A stretch of DNA of 64,000 nucleotides from Morganella morganii_D (GTDB lineage Bacteria > Pseudomonadota > Gammaproteobacteria > Enterobacterales > Enterobacteriaceae). Location: positions 1,550,001 through 1,614,000 of the forward strand of contig CP173058.1 in NCBI GenBank assembly GCA_044772875.1, given 5' to 3'. The notes under the pieces were generated by a model. The model searched no databases. It was not told where the DNA came from and saw only the letters and a list, made by a program, of their open reading frames with translations. The position numbers were made by a program, and so were the translations under genes. This document shows, in pieces, positions 52,331 through 62,099 of this stretch. Each line of letters begins with the position of its first letter. Position 1 is the first letter of the stretch.

Positions 52331-52723
52331 TTATACTGCGGGTTTCTCTTTACTGTGGATCAGGCGCACACCAAACAGAATAAAAATAATACCGATACTT
52401 TTTATCAGCGACACACCTTCATTAAACCAGGGCAGGAATGCCGCCAGCAGATAGACAAACACATAACTCAGACTGATAAGGGGGTAGGCTTTATTGAGCG
52501 GCAAATCCCGCAGTGCGAGCAACCAGCACACCATCGACAGGACATACCCCACTAATCCGGTAAAAACAACCACAAACGGCTGCCATTGTGATAACAACCA
52601 GCGGATATCCAGCCACTGTGAACTCAGCGCAATGTCCGGTAATTGTGTCACGCCCAGTTTCAGCAGCAACTGAGCTGCGGTAACAAACAGCACACTGCCC
52701 AGCACCCAGAAATATCCGCGCAT
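52331..52723 (-). CDS. arnF: ArnF, undecaprenyl-P-L-Ara4N flippase subunit
   Basis: 130-residue EmrE-like four-helix protein. The start at 52723 (TGATG overlap with the arnE stop) gives a length close to E. coli ArnF (128). NKAYPLISLSYVFVYLLAAF matches the ArnF signature. Works with ArnE to flip the lipid-linked sugar to the periplasm. The longer in-frame reading only retranslates arnE. Confidence 0.9.
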   Translation of the reverse strand: MRGYFWVLGSVLFVTAAQLLLKLGVTQLPDIALSSQWLDIRWLLSQWQPFVVVFTGLVGYVLSMVCWLLALRDLPLNKAYPLISLSYVFVYLLAAFLPWFNEGVSLIKSIGIIFILFGVRLIHSKEKPAV

Positions 52724-53073
52724 CAGTGTCCGGCTCCCATCAGAATCACGCCGGTGACAATCGCTGCCACACCGCACCAGTGTTTGCGGGTGACCCGCTC
52801 ACCATATAAAAATTGCGCCACCAGGGTAACCACCACAAAGTTGATACTCAGCATAGGATAAGCAATATTCAGCGGCATGACCTGCAAGAGTTTCAGCCAC
52901 AGCAGCATACCCAGACCGAGAAGAAATACGGCCAGCACCAGCCAGTACAGACCTCTGCGTTTTGCGTTTTTCTGTCCGGTCTGCCAGACATCCACCGCCT
53001 GCTTCTGGCAGATCTGTCCGCCGCAGGTGAGAAAACTCACAATAATCAGTAAGACGATTTGACCTGACACCAT
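52723..53073 (-). CDS. arnE: ArnE, undecaprenyl-P-L-Ara4N flippase subunit
   Basis: 116-residue EmrE-like protein. TCGGQICQKQAV and PLNIAYPMLSINFVVVTL match ArnE. AAGGTG precedes ATG 53073. Lies 6 bp after arnT and is coupled to arnF. Confidence 0.9.
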   Translation of the reverse strand: MVSGQIVLLIIVSFLTCGGQICQKQAVDVWQTGQKNAKRRGLYWLVLAVFLLGLGMLLWLKLLQVMPLNIAYPMLSINFVVVTLVAQFLYGERVTRKHWCGVAAIVTGVILMGAGH

Positions 53074-53079
53074 CACACC

Positions 53080-54741
53080 TTATGGCTGTTTATCATAGAT
53101 ATAGAGCGTCATTCTGCTGTTTTCAGTACGCTTGTCCGCCGGCGGCAGTTTGGCGTCGTAGGTATCATTTTTATCTGTTACCAACAGTGCGACCTGCCCT
53201 TTTTTGCGGGTTTCTGCCAGCCAGTCTGCGAAATTCGCATCATTCAGCAGCCGGTATTCGCTGTCCGGATATTTCAGACCATAAGTCAGTTCACCGGAAT
53301 TATTCAGCAGGTAAATGTCATCGCGTTTCAGCTCCCAGGCCAGCCCGGCGCCGATACCAACACTGTTACTGACAATAAACGGACTCTTTTCCAGATCAGC
53401 CATATTCTGGCGGATAAACGCCTGCGGCAGTTTGGAATCCACAGAGTGATCCGGCACCGCGCTGCCGAAAGTCAGGCTGACCACCAGTGAGCAGGATGCT
53501 GCCCACAGCCAGTGTTTTGCTTTCAGCAGATAACAGAGATACCCGATGATGCCCCAGATGGTAAAGGCAACAATCCCCAGTACCACTTTAGACCATTCAT
53601 CAGGCTGATAAATTGGTTTTTTAACCAGATAACTGGCAACGATCAGTCCGGCAACCGCCACCGCACCAAAAGCCAGGTTCAGAATACCATTCGCCTGTAA
53701 CGCCTTCATCCGGTGTTTACGTACACAGTCAACTCCGTATTTGGCGATCATCACCGCCAGCGGCGCCATCAGCGGCAGCATATACGTCGGCAGTTTACCT
53801 TTGGCAATACTGAACAACAGGAACGGGGCAACAAACCAGCAGAACAGGAAGAACAGCGGCGGATTATTACGCCGCTCTTTCCAGCCCTTAAATAACGCAC
53901 CGGGCAGCAACGCCAGCCATGGCAGGCAGCCAAGCAGGATCACCGGGATATAGTACCAGATTGGTGAAGCATGCTGGGCATCTTCGCCGGAGAAACGCTG
54001 GAAATGCTCCACCACAATGAAATAACGCCAGTAATCCGGTTCCTGCTGATGAACCGCAATCGCCCATGGCAGGCTGATCAGCACCGCGCAGATCACCGCC
54101 AGCGGGCCGAATTTCAGCAGCTCGGTGAAACGCCGCTGGTACAGCATCACCGGCAGCATAGCCACCACCGGAATTGCCAGCGCAAGGAAACCTTTGGTCA
54201 TAAAACCCATACCGCAGGACAACCCCAGCAGGCACCAGGAGATTATCCTGGTTTTCAGGTTTTCGGCTTTCAGTGCCCTGAAGCTGAAAGCCATCGAGGC
54301 CACCACCCACATGGCAAACATCGGATCCAGCACGCTGTATGTGCCGACACTGAACACCAGAAACATGGAGACAAAGACCAGCGATGCAACAAACGCCGTA
54401 TGGCGGTTGCGCCACATCAGGAGGGTCATCCGGTAAACCAGCAGTGTGCTGATAAGGATACTGAAGACAGAGCCTGCACGGACAGCAAAATTAGTATGAC
54501 CGAAGACCAGTTGGCTGATGTTATTTACCCAGTAACCGGCCACCGGTTTTTCAAAATAACGCAGATCGAGTAATTCAGGGACAACCCAGTCGCCCTGTGT
54601 CACCATTTCACGGCTGATTTCCGCATACCGGGTTTCATCCGGATGCCAGAGCAGACGATCATTGATCGGGAAAAGGTAAGTTAACACGAAAAAAAGAGCC
54701 AGCAGAAAGGCTCCGATTTTACTCGCCCGGTTATTCAGCAT
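53080..54741 (-). CDS. arnT: ArnT, lipid A 4-amino-4-deoxy-L-arabinose transferase
   Basis: 553 residues. Inner-membrane GT83 enzyme transferring L-Ara4N from undecaprenyl phosphate to lipid A phosphates, lowering affinity for polymyxin. WHPDETRYAEISREMVTQGD carries the acidic catalytic residues. Many membrane helices, then a soluble C-terminal domain. It starts 6 bp after arnD. Considered the principal ArnT because it lies in the operon. Confidence 0.95.
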   Translation of the reverse strand: MLNNRASKIGAFLLALFFVLTYLFPINDRLLWHPDETRYAEISREMVTQGDWVVPELLDLRYFEKPVAGYWVNNISQLVFGHTNFAVRAGSVFSILISTLLVYRMTLLMWRNRHTAFVASLVFVSMFLVFSVGTYSVLDPMFAMWVVASMAFSFRALKAENLKTRIISWCLLGLSCGMGFMTKGFLALAIPVVAMLPVMLYQRRFTELLKFGPLAVICAVLISLPWAIAVHQQEPDYWRYFIVVEHFQRFSGEDAQHASPIWYYIPVILLGCLPWLALLPGALFKGWKERRNNPPLFFLFCWFVAPFLLFSIAKGKLPTYMLPLMAPLAVMIAKYGVDCVRKHRMKALQANGILNLAFGAVAVAGLIVASYLVKKPIYQPDEWSKVVLGIVAFTIWGIIGYLCYLLKAKHWLWAASCSLVVSLTFGSAVPDHSVDSKLPQAFIRQNMADLEKSPFIVSNSVGIGAGLAWELKRDDIYLLNNSGELTYGLKYPDSEYRLLNDANFADWLAETRKKGQVALLVTDKNDTYDAKLPPADKRTENSRMTLYIYDKQP

Positions 54742-54747
54742 GTAATG

Positions 54748-55641
54748 CTATCCCTCTTGTTGGCAGCCCAGCCACCCTTCCCGGCCGGGGAAATCCCCCC
54801 GTACCACTTTGCCTGTCGGTAATGTCGATAAATCAGACGGCAGCAGTTCACTGAGCGGACAAAAGCGGAAATTCTCATTTTTAATCCGGTCAAGTAATGC
54901 TTCAAACTGTGCAGCTTTGGACATGCCTTCCACTTCAGTGTGGATGGTATAGACCGGTACGCCCTGATCCCGTCTGATTGCATCCAGAATAAAGTCGTTA
55001 AAATCCGCATCAGCTACCTGCGGCCCAACCACTTCATCATAGGTCGGCAGTGTAACAGGGATCTGCACGGTTCCGGTAGTCCCGTCTGCAAGAAGCGGAC
55101 GAAACGGATGCGTGCCGCGGCAATCACTGTTGTATGCAAAACCAAACGCCTGTTTGGCTTCAATCACCCTCTCATCCGCACGCCAGCCTGCTACCGCAGA
55201 GCACTGTACCGGCTGTCCTGTGGCCTGCGATAAGGCATCCGTTCCCAGGCGAATCTGTTCTGTGATTTGTGCCGGTGTCCAGCGGCCGGCTTTCGCCTGC
55301 CAGCCCTGGTGATCCCACGCATGCAGGCCGACTTCATGACCGGCATCCAGCGTCTGTTTCATCAGATAGCCGAGATCACGGGCGATTTTTTTACCCGGCC
55401 ACGCCGTACCGGCCAGCAGAATATCGAGGCCGTACAATGACGCCGCATTGGATCTCAGCATTTTCCACAGAAACTTAGGACGTAAAAGGCGCCACAAGTG
55501 ACGCCCCATATTGTCCGGCCCGACGCTGAAGAAAAAACTGGCTTTAATATCGTGTTGCGCAAATACCTTCAGTAACTGCGGCACACCTTCCAGTGTGCCG
55601 CGGTAGGTATCCACGTCAACCCGCAGGCCGACATTTTTCAT
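54748..55641 (-). CDS. arnD: ArnD, undecaprenyl-P-L-Ara4FN deformylase
   Basis: 297 residues, polysaccharide-deacetylase fold. The metal-site motif 1 is in LRVDVDTYRGT, motif 2 in HEVGLHAWDHQGW, then VAGWRADERVIEAK and YTIHTEVEGM. Removes the formyl group on the inner-membrane lipid intermediate. Its start overlaps the arnA stop by one base. Confidence 0.95.
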   Translation of the reverse strand: MKNVGLRVDVDTYRGTLEGVPQLLKVFAQHDIKASFFFSVGPDNMGRHLWRLLRPKFLWKMLRSNAASLYGLDILLAGTAWPGKKIARDLGYLMKQTLDAGHEVGLHAWDHQGWQAKAGRWTPAQITEQIRLGTDALSQATGQPVQCSAVAGWRADERVIEAKQAFGFAYNSDCRGTHPFRPLLADGTTGTVQIPVTLPTYDEVVGPQVADADFNDFILDAIRRDQGVPVYTIHTEVEGMSKAAQFEALLDRIKNENFRFCPLSELLPSDLSTLPTGKVVRGDFPGREGWLGCQQEG

Positions 55642-57626
55642 TACTCGTCATTCCTCAGCTCTTCAACCGCACCGCGCAGGAAGAAGTCGAGTGTTTCTTC
55701 CACAGTCTGGCGGGTATCAATTGTCGGTTTCCAGTCCAGTAAACGCTCAGCGTTTTTGATGCTTGGTTTACGGTGTTCCACGTCCTGATAACCTTTACCG
55801 TAGTAAGTGCTGCTTTCGATTTTACGGAAGCCGGCAAACGGCGGGAAGTTGTCACGCAGCGGATGCTTCTCGAAGCAGTCGAGCAGCATTTCTGCCAGTT
55901 CACGGATACTCGCTTCGTTCACAGGGTTACCGATGTTGATAATCTGGCCGTCACACTTACCGTCACGGTTTTCAATGATGCGGAACAGCGCTTCGATACC
56001 GTCATGGATATCGGTAAAGCAGCGTTTCTGCTCACCACCATCAACCAGTTTAATCGGCGAACCCTCCACCAGGTTCAGTATCAGCTGAGTAATAGCACGG
56101 GAGCTGCCGATACGCGCGGAGTTCAGGCTGTCCAGGCGCGGCCCCATCCAGTTAAACGGACGGAACAGGGTAAATTTCAGACCTTCTTTCGCGCCGTATG
56201 CCCAGATAACCCGGTCAAGGAGTTGTTTGGAGACAGAATAGATCCAGCGCTGTTTGTTGATAGGACCAACAATCAGACGGGAATTGTCTTCATCAAACTC
56301 TTTATCATCACACATGCCGTACACTTCAGACGTGGACGGGAAGATGATCCGTTTGTTGTATTTCGCACAGTAACGGACGATTTTCAGGTTTTCTTCGAAG
56401 TCCAGCTCAAACACACGCAGCGGGTTACGGGTGTACTCGATTGGTGTGGCAATCGCCACCAGCGGCAGAATAACATCACATTTTTTGATGTGATACTCAA
56501 TCCACTCAGTATGGATGCTGACATCCCCTTCGATAAAGTGGAAACGCTCATCACCGATGAAACGGTCAATCGCGGAAGAGCTGATATCCATACCATAGAT
56601 ATCGTAGTTGCCGTCCTGTAACAGGCGCTCGGTCAGGTGGTTACCTATGAAACCATTCACACCCAGGATCAGAACACGCTTACGGCGGGCAACCTGAGCC
56701 GTCGCTTTCGGGCCGACACGGACATCAGTCACGATACCCATTTCGGCAGCCAGACGCGCACCCTGCACATACAGACCGGATTCGCCCTGGCCGCTGATCA
56801 CTTCCAGTGCGCCGTTTCCGCAGGCAATCACCAGCGGTTCAGCAGAGATAACGGTTCCCGGACGTTTGCCTTTGTTATCGGCCAGCACGCGACTGCGCCA
56901 GATAATCATTTTACGCTCACCCAGGAAAGTGAATGCCCCCGGATACGGCTCAGTCACCGCACGAACCAGGTTGTGGATCTGTACAGCAGGCTGATTCCAG
57001 TCGATCAGGCCATCTTCCGCACAACGGCGGCCGAAGTAAGTTGCCTGAGATTCATCCTGAACGGTGGTTTTATAAGTACCGGCCTCAATCAGCGGTAAGG
57101 TCTTATTCAGCAATGTTTCTGCTGCTTCACGGACTTTACCGTGAACAATCAGCGAGGTGTCATCCGCACCGATAGTGACTTTTTCCTGCGCGACAATATC
57201 GCCGGCATCGGCTTTGGCGACCATTTTGTGCAGAGTGACACCGGTTTCGGTTTCACCATTAAGCACTGCCCAGTTGATTGGTGCGCGGCCACGGTATTTC
57301 GGCAGCAGAGAACCGTGCAGATTGAACGCGCCTTTCGGTGCCAGCGCCAGAATCTCTTCGCTCAGCATGTCACGGTAGTAGAAAGAGAAAATAACATCCG
57401 GTTTCAGTTCACGGATGCGATCCACCCACAGCGGGTGGTTAACGTTTTCAGGGGCATAAACCGGCAATTCCATGTCCGCACTGACGCGGGCTACCGATGA
57501 GAAGAAATGGTTTTCACCCGGGTCGTCCGTATGGGTAAAGACGGCCTGAATATCAAAGCCCGCTTTTTTCAGGGCCTTCAATCCGACACAACCAATATCA
57601 TGGTAGGCAAATACGATTGCTTTCAT
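55641..57626 (-). CDS. arnA: ArnA, bifunctional UDP-GlcA decarboxylase/formyltransferase
   Basis: 661 residues (E. coli 660). N-terminal formyltransferase (about 1-305) with FNLHGSLLPKYRGRAPINWA. C-terminal dehydrogenase/decarboxylase (about 315-661) with NAD loop GVNGFIGNHLTERLL and active-site Tyr/Lys in WIYSVSKQLLDRVIWAYG. Both halves intact. Cytosolic hexamer in E. coli. Overlaps arnC by one base. Confidence 0.96.
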   Translation of the reverse strand: MKAIVFAYHDIGCVGLKALKKAGFDIQAVFTHTDDPGENHFFSSVARVSADMELPVYAPENVNHPLWVDRIRELKPDVIFSFYYRDMLSEEILALAPKGAFNLHGSLLPKYRGRAPINWAVLNGETETGVTLHKMVAKADAGDIVAQEKVTIGADDTSLIVHGKVREAAETLLNKTLPLIEAGTYKTTVQDESQATYFGRRCAEDGLIDWNQPAVQIHNLVRAVTEPYPGAFTFLGERKMIIWRSRVLADNKGKRPGTVISAEPLVIACGNGALEVISGQGESGLYVQGARLAAEMGIVTDVRVGPKATAQVARRKRVLILGVNGFIGNHLTERLLQDGNYDIYGMDISSSAIDRFIGDERFHFIEGDVSIHTEWIEYHIKKCDVILPLVAIATPIEYTRNPLRVFELDFEENLKIVRYCAKYNKRIIFPSTSEVYGMCDDKEFDEDNSRLIVGPINKQRWIYSVSKQLLDRVIWAYGAKEGLKFTLFRPFNWMGPRLDSLNSARIGSSRAITQLILNLVEGSPIKLVDGGEQKRCFTDIHDGIEALFRIIENRDGKCDGQIINIGNPVNEASIRELAEMLLDCFEKHPLRDNFPPFAGFRKIESSTYYGKGYQDVEHRKPSIKNAERLLDWKPTIDTRQTVEETLDFFLRGAVEELRNDE

Positions 57627-58615
57627 TAGTTTTTTTCCTGAGTTTCAGTTTCACTGGTCTCTTTCGCCTTAGCGCCGACCACTTTTTGAATAAAATACCG
57701 GGGACGTGCACGAACATCGTTATAAATCCGCCCGATATATTCCCCGAGCAGACCCATTGCCACGAATTGTGCGCCGATAAACATAAATAAGATAGCAAAC
57801 AGGGTAAACACCCCTTCTGCCGCCCACAGCGCGCCAAAGGCCACACGCAGGATAATCAGTAACAGCGCCAGCAGGAAACCGGACGCGGCAATGATACTGC
57901 CGACAATGCTTAACAGACGCAGCGGTGCGGTGGTGAGGCAGGTCAGCAGGTCATACATCAGATTAATCAGTTTGAGGAAACTGTATTTTGAGTCACCGAA
58001 TTCACGTTCGGCATGTCTGACATCAATTTCAATCGTTTTGCGGGCAAAGGTGTTCGCCAGAATCGGGATAAACGTACTGCGCTCATGGCACTGTAACATG
58101 GCGTCAATAATATGACGGCGGTACGCACGCAGCATACAGCCGTAGTCACCCATCGCGCTGCCGGTTGCGGCGATAATCATTTTGTTAATCATTTTTGAGG
58201 CGGTTTTGCGGAACCAGGAGTCCTGACGGTTCGCACGGCGCGTACCGACCACGTCATAGCCCTCTTCTGCTTTTTCAACCAGGCGCGGAATCTCTTCCGG
58301 CGGGTTCTGTAAATCCGCATCCATGGTGATCACCAGATCACCGTCAGCCTGTCTGAACCCGGCCATAATCGCGGAGTGCTGGCCGTAGTTACGGTTCAGC
58401 ATGACAGCAACCACATGATTTTCAGGGATCGCTGCCGCCTGTGTCAGCAGTTCCGCTGAGCGGTCACGGCTGCCGTCATCCACCAGCACAATTTCATAGG
58501 TTTGTGTCAGCGACTGACAGGCTTTGATTGTACGTTCCAGCAACTGAGGCAGACTCTCTTCCTCGTTGTAAACCGGAATCACCACTGAGACTTTCTTAAT
58601 TTCGTTAAATGACAC
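57626..58615 (-). CDS. arnC: ArnC, undecaprenyl-phosphate L-Ara4FN transferase
   Basis: 329 residues, GT2 family. The glycosyltransferase domain (VSVVIPVYNEEESLPQLLE, DADLQNPPEEIP) is followed by two C-terminal membrane helices. The start is GTG 58615, immediately after the arnB TAA (TAAGTG), with GGAG about 9 nt upstream. The C-terminus is a short charged tail (KAKETSETETQEKN). Confidence 0.95.
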   Translation of the reverse strand: MSFNEIKKVSVVIPVYNEEESLPQLLERTIKACQSLTQTYEIVLVDDGSRDRSAELLTQAAAIPENHVVAVMLNRNYGQHSAIMAGFRQADGDLVITMDADLQNPPEEIPRLVEKAEEGYDVVGTRRANRQDSWFRKTASKMINKMIIAATGSAMGDYGCMLRAYRRHIIDAMLQCHERSTFIPILANTFARKTIEIDVRHAEREFGDSKYSFLKLINLMYDLLTCLTTAPLRLLSIVGSIIAASGFLLALLLIILRVAFGALWAAEGVFTLFAILFMFIGAQFVAMGLLGEYIGRIYNDVRARPRYFIQKVVGAKAKETSETETQEKN

Positions 58616-59761
58616 TTATTTCTGCTCCGCAAGAATAGCTCTGATTGCGTCTGTCACACGGGTCACATCACTGTTTTTCATATCCGGGAAGAACGGCAGC
58701 GAACATAATGTCGCGGTATTCCACTCCGAGTTTGGCAGTGATAATGACGGGTACTGTTCCCGGTAATATTTCTGGGTATGAGCTGCACGGAAATGCAGGC
58801 CTGTCCCGATATTGACCGCTTTTAACTGCTCCATAAAGGTATCGCGATCGATGCCGCAGGCCGCTTTATCCACACGAATCATCAGCAGATGATTAGCATG
58901 CAGATGAGGGTAATCCGGCACTGATAACAATTTAACCGGCAGCCCGTCCAGGGCTTCACGGTAAAGCTGTGCCAGATGCGCGCGGCGTGCGTTCAGTTCG
59001 TCCATCCGGCTCAGCTGCACCACCGCAATCGCGGCGTGGATATCTGACAGGTTATATTTGAACCCCGGTTCGACCACTTCCGCCTGTGGTTTGCGCCCCT
59101 GCATCTGACGGTCAAACGCATCCACACCCAGCCCGTGGAACTTAAGACAACGGATACGTTGTGCAAGTTCATCGTCATCCGTCGCAATTAATCCGCCTTC
59201 CGCGCAGGTGACATTTTTAATCGCGTGGAAAGAGAAAATTGCCGTGCCTTTTTCACCAATCCACTCATCCCGGTAACGGGTGCCGACGGCATGAGCCGCG
59301 TCTTCCAGCAGGAAAATATTGTGTTCCTGCGCAATCACACGTAAAGCGATTAGATCACAGGGAGCGCCGGCATAATGAACAGGAATGATCACTTTGGTTT
59401 TTGGTGTAATGGCTGCGCGGACAGCATCCGGCTGAATCATCAGCGTGTCGCGGTCGACATCAATCATCACCGGTACCGCGCCGAGCAGCCCGATCATATT
59501 GATGGTGGAAACCCAGGTCTGTGAAGGCGTGATCACTTCATCCCCCGGGCCGACACCCAGTGCCATCAGCGCAACATGCATACCGGCAGTTGCTGATGCC
59601 AGGGCGATGGCGTGCTTACAGCCGAAACGCTGACAAAAATCCGCTTCCAGCTGCTGATTTTGCGGGCCGGTGGTGATCCAGCCGGAACGCAGTACTTTTT
59701 CAACAGCTGCGATTTCTGACTCCCCGATAGCTGGCCGGGAAAACGGAAGAAACTCAAGCAT
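58616..59761 (-). CDS. arnB: ArnB, UDP-L-Ara4O aminotransferase
   Basis: 381 residues, PLP-dependent DegT/DnrJ/EryC1 family. The Schiff-base Lys is in SFHAIKNVTCAEGG and substrate loops in SGWITTGPQNQQLE and PSQTWVSTIN. First gene of the arnBCADTEF operon; all seven genes are packed with gaps or overlaps of a few bases. Confidence 0.96.
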   Translation of the reverse strand: MLEFLPFSRPAIGESEIAAVEKVLRSGWITTGPQNQQLEADFCQRFGCKHAIALASATAGMHVALMALGVGPGDEVITPSQTWVSTINMIGLLGAVPVMIDVDRDTLMIQPDAVRAAITPKTKVIIPVHYAGAPCDLIALRVIAQEHNIFLLEDAAHAVGTRYRDEWIGEKGTAIFSFHAIKNVTCAEGGLIATDDDELAQRIRCLKFHGLGVDAFDRQMQGRKPQAEVVEPGFKYNLSDIHAAIAVVQLSRMDELNARRAHLAQLYREALDGLPVKLLSVPDYPHLHANHLLMIRVDKAACGIDRDTFMEQLKAVNIGTGLHFRAAHTQKYYREQYPSLSLPNSEWNTATLCSLPFFPDMKNSDVTRVTDAIRAILAEQK

Positions 59762-59792
59762 AAATACAACCTAATAAGAATCGGAAGTGATG

Positions 59793-59855
59793 ATTATATC
59801 CTGAATTGATTCAATTGACGCTCAACACCAGGCTCCTGTTTAAATAAATCTTAAT
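59793..59855 (-). promoter_or_regulatory. arn operon promoter region, PmrA-box-like repeat
   Basis: On the minus strand, TATAAT (59793-59798) lies 31 bp before the arnB start. Farther upstream, ATTAAG-N5-TTTAAA (59839-59855) resembles the PmrA tandem box (one half exact). The 40-bp gap to the -10 is longer than usual, so the assignment is tentative. Confidence 0.4.
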
Positions 59856-59903
59856 CTTTGCAGATGTAAATAACCGCGATTTTATGTGACAGCATAACAA
59901 AAA

Positions 59904-60677
59904 TCAGCTGTGATGTTGATGCCAATTTGTTATTTGCCAATGAGTTTCTTGTGTTGGTCTGATACTTTTTATTTCTGACTGGAAAAGTTCGCTCAAAATA
60001 TCTTCAGTCATAATTATCTGCGTTTCACCGGCCGCAAGTAACTGACCGCCTTTAAGTAACACCACAGCATCCGCATGCAGATAGCTGTGGTTCAAATCAT
60101 GACCACTGGTAATAATCGTTCCCCGCCGCTCACAGAACCGGGCTATCCATTTATCCAGCATTGCCTGCTGGGTAATATCCAGATGGTTACGCGGTTCATC
60201 CAGTAACAGATATTTCCCCGACAAATCATCCGTAGTCCATAATTGCAAAAATATCGCCGCTATTTTCACCCGCTGCCATTCACCGCCGGATAATTGTGTG
60301 AGCATACGCGGTAATAACAGCGCCAGATGAAAATCACCGCACAGCTGATAAATAAGTTGTGTATTTTCCTGTACCGCCGGCATATAGAGTTGCAGATACT
60401 GGAACACTGTCATAACCGGCACACAGTCGGTGGTTTGTGTCAGATAAGCGCGAAACTGCGCCTGTTGCCGTTTGGGGATCGTTTTTAAGTCAGTGCCGCG
60501 ATAGCGGATTTGCCCGTCATAGCGCACGGCATCCGCCAGTGCGGCCAGCAGTGTGCTCTTACCGGAACCGTTCGGCCCCAGCAGATGGATTTGCTGTCCG
60601 GCAAAAAATTGCAGGGCATCACAGGACAGGCGGCGACCGATGCGGATCCCGCTGACATCAAGTAACAGGTTTTCCAT
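59904..60677 (-). CDS. btuD: BtuD, vitamin B12 ABC transporter ATPase
   Basis: 257 residues. Walker A LLGPNGSGKSTL near residue 34, signature QLSGGEWQRVKIA, Walker B YLLLDEPRNHLD, H-loop TSGHDLNHSYLHAD. Its start overlaps the btuC stop by one base. Energises B12 import through BtuC. Confidence 0.94.
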   Translation of the reverse strand: MENLLLDVSGIRIGRRLSCDALQFFAGQQIHLLGPNGSGKSTLLAALADAVRYDGQIRYRGTDLKTIPKRQQAQFRAYLTQTTDCVPVMTVFQYLQLYMPAVQENTQLIYQLCGDFHLALLLPRMLTQLSGGEWQRVKIAAIFLQLWTTDDLSGKYLLLDEPRNHLDITQQAMLDKWIARFCERRGTIITSGHDLNHSYLHADAVVLLKGGQLLAAGETQIIMTEDILSELFQSEIKSIRPTQETHWQITNWHQHHS

Positions 60678-61687
60678 CAGCGGCGCCCTCCGTGATGCCG
60701 GGTCAGCAGATAAATAAAGGCCGGTGCACCGATGGTTGCGGTCACCACGCCAATCGGAATCTCAGCATCGGATAAAATCAGCCGCGAGCATAAATCTGCC
60801 AGCAGCAGGCTGACTGCGCCGAACAAGGCACAGGCGGGTAATAATGTACGGTGATCGGTAATGCCCATCAGCCGCAGCATATGCGGGATAATCAGCCCGA
60901 TAAAGCTGATAGCACCGGCCACCGCCACACTCAGGCCAATCAGTAACCCGACGGCGATAATAAACACATTACGCCAGCGGTGTGCCGATACCCCGAGCTG
61001 CTGGGCATTGACCTCTCCCAGCGCAAGATAATTAAGCACCGGTGCCTGCCACAGCAACCACACCGCCACCACCGCTATCGCCGCCAGCAGCGGACTGAGC
61101 CGCCAGTCCGCCCCGGAAAAACTCCCCATCATCCAGTACATCAGCTGGCGTAAATCCAGACTGGTGCTGAAATATACCATCCAGGTCATAAATGCACCGC
61201 AGATAACACCGAGCGCCACCCCGACCAGCAGCAACTGACTGTTACTCAGCCGCCGGAAATGAGCAAACCAGAGCAAAATCAGTGTCAGCAATGTTGCCCC
61301 GATAACCGCACCGCCGCCCAGTACCCACAGCGGTGGCATGCCTTTGAAAAACAAGACGATAAAGACAACAAACACCCCGGCACCGTTACTCACACCAAGT
61401 AATCCGGGTTCCGCCAGCGGGTTTTCAAAAATCGCCTGCATCACCGCACCGGCCATCGCCAGCCCGGCTCCCACCGCAATCACCGCCAGCACACGCGGGA
61501 AACGCAGATCCCAGACAAATAATTGTGCGGTTTCAGATAACCACTGGTCCGGTAAAATCCACATTTCACCGGCGCAGAGTGCAACGGCGATCATTATCAG
61601 CAAGGTAACGGAAAGAAAAATTATGTGCTGAACATCCCGCTTTTTCCGCGTCTGTACCAGCTTTGTGATGGGGTTGTGAATATGCAT
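60677..61687 (-). CDS. btuC: BtuC, vitamin B12 ABC transporter permease
   Basis: 336-residue FecCD-family permease with about ten helices. Characteristic blocks are AGAVMQAIFENPLAEPGLLGVSNG, GAISFIGLIIPHMLR and the C-terminal AEIPIGVVTATIGAPAFIYLL. ATG 61687 is chosen (AGGGAA 7 nt upstream) over a TTG 21 nt earlier. btuE, which lies between btuC and btuD in E. coli, is absent. Confidence 0.94.
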   Translation of the reverse strand: MHIHNPITKLVQTRKKRDVQHIIFLSVTLLIMIAVALCAGEMWILPDQWLSETAQLFVWDLRFPRVLAVIAVGAGLAMAGAVMQAIFENPLAEPGLLGVSNGAGVFVVFIVLFFKGMPPLWVLGGGAVIGATLLTLILLWFAHFRRLSNSQLLLVGVALGVICGAFMTWMVYFSTSLDLRQLMYWMMGSFSGADWRLSPLLAAIAVVAVWLLWQAPVLNYLALGEVNAQQLGVSAHRWRNVFIIAVGLLIGLSVAVAGAISFIGLIIPHMLRLMGITDHRTLLPACALFGAVSLLLADLCSRLILSDAEIPIGVVTATIGAPAFIYLLTRHHGGRR

Positions 61688-61768
61688 GAGTTCCCTGTCA
61701 TTGTTCAAGACGGGAGGCAGTATACCTGAGTCAGAAGCATGTTAATGTCTGACAAACCACAGAAAAGA

Positions 61769-61793
61769 AAACGACCTCATAAGAGGTCGTTTC
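61769..61793 (-). terminator. ihfA terminator
   Basis: AACGACCTC/GAGGTCGTT perfect stem, with TTTTCTTTT on the minus strand. Confidence 0.88.
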
Positions 61794-61798
61794 AGGTC

Positions 61799-62095
61799 TT
61801 ACTCTTTCGGTGTCGATTTCTCGACCTTGGCTTTCAGTTTCTGCCCCGGACGGAAAGTGACAACACGACGGGCTGTGATTGGAATATCTTCACCCGTTTT
61901 CGGGTTACGGCCCGGACGCTGATTCTTGTCCCGCAGATCAAAGTTTCCGAAACCGGATAATTTCACCTGCTCACCATTCTCAAGAGAACGGCGTACCTCT
62001 TCAAAAAACAGTTCAACCAGATCCTTCGCATCGCGTTTGCTCAGGTCCAGTTTTTCCGACAGATTTTCTGACATTTCAGCTTTAGTAAGCGCCAT
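61799..62095 (-). CDS. ihfA: Integration host factor, alpha subunit
   Basis: 98 residues (E. coli 99). DNA-bending HU/IHF family, opening MALTKAEMSENLSEKLDLSK, with the DNA-intercalating arm GRNPKTGEDIPITARRVV. Lies 4 bp after pheT, the conserved pheST-ihfA operon order. Confidence 0.98.
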   Translation of the reverse strand: MALTKAEMSENLSEKLDLSKRDAKDLVELFFEEVRRSLENGEQVKLSGFGNFDLRDKNQRPGRNPKTGEDIPITARRVVTFRPGQKLKAKVEKSTPKE

Positions 62096-62099
62096 AGGT

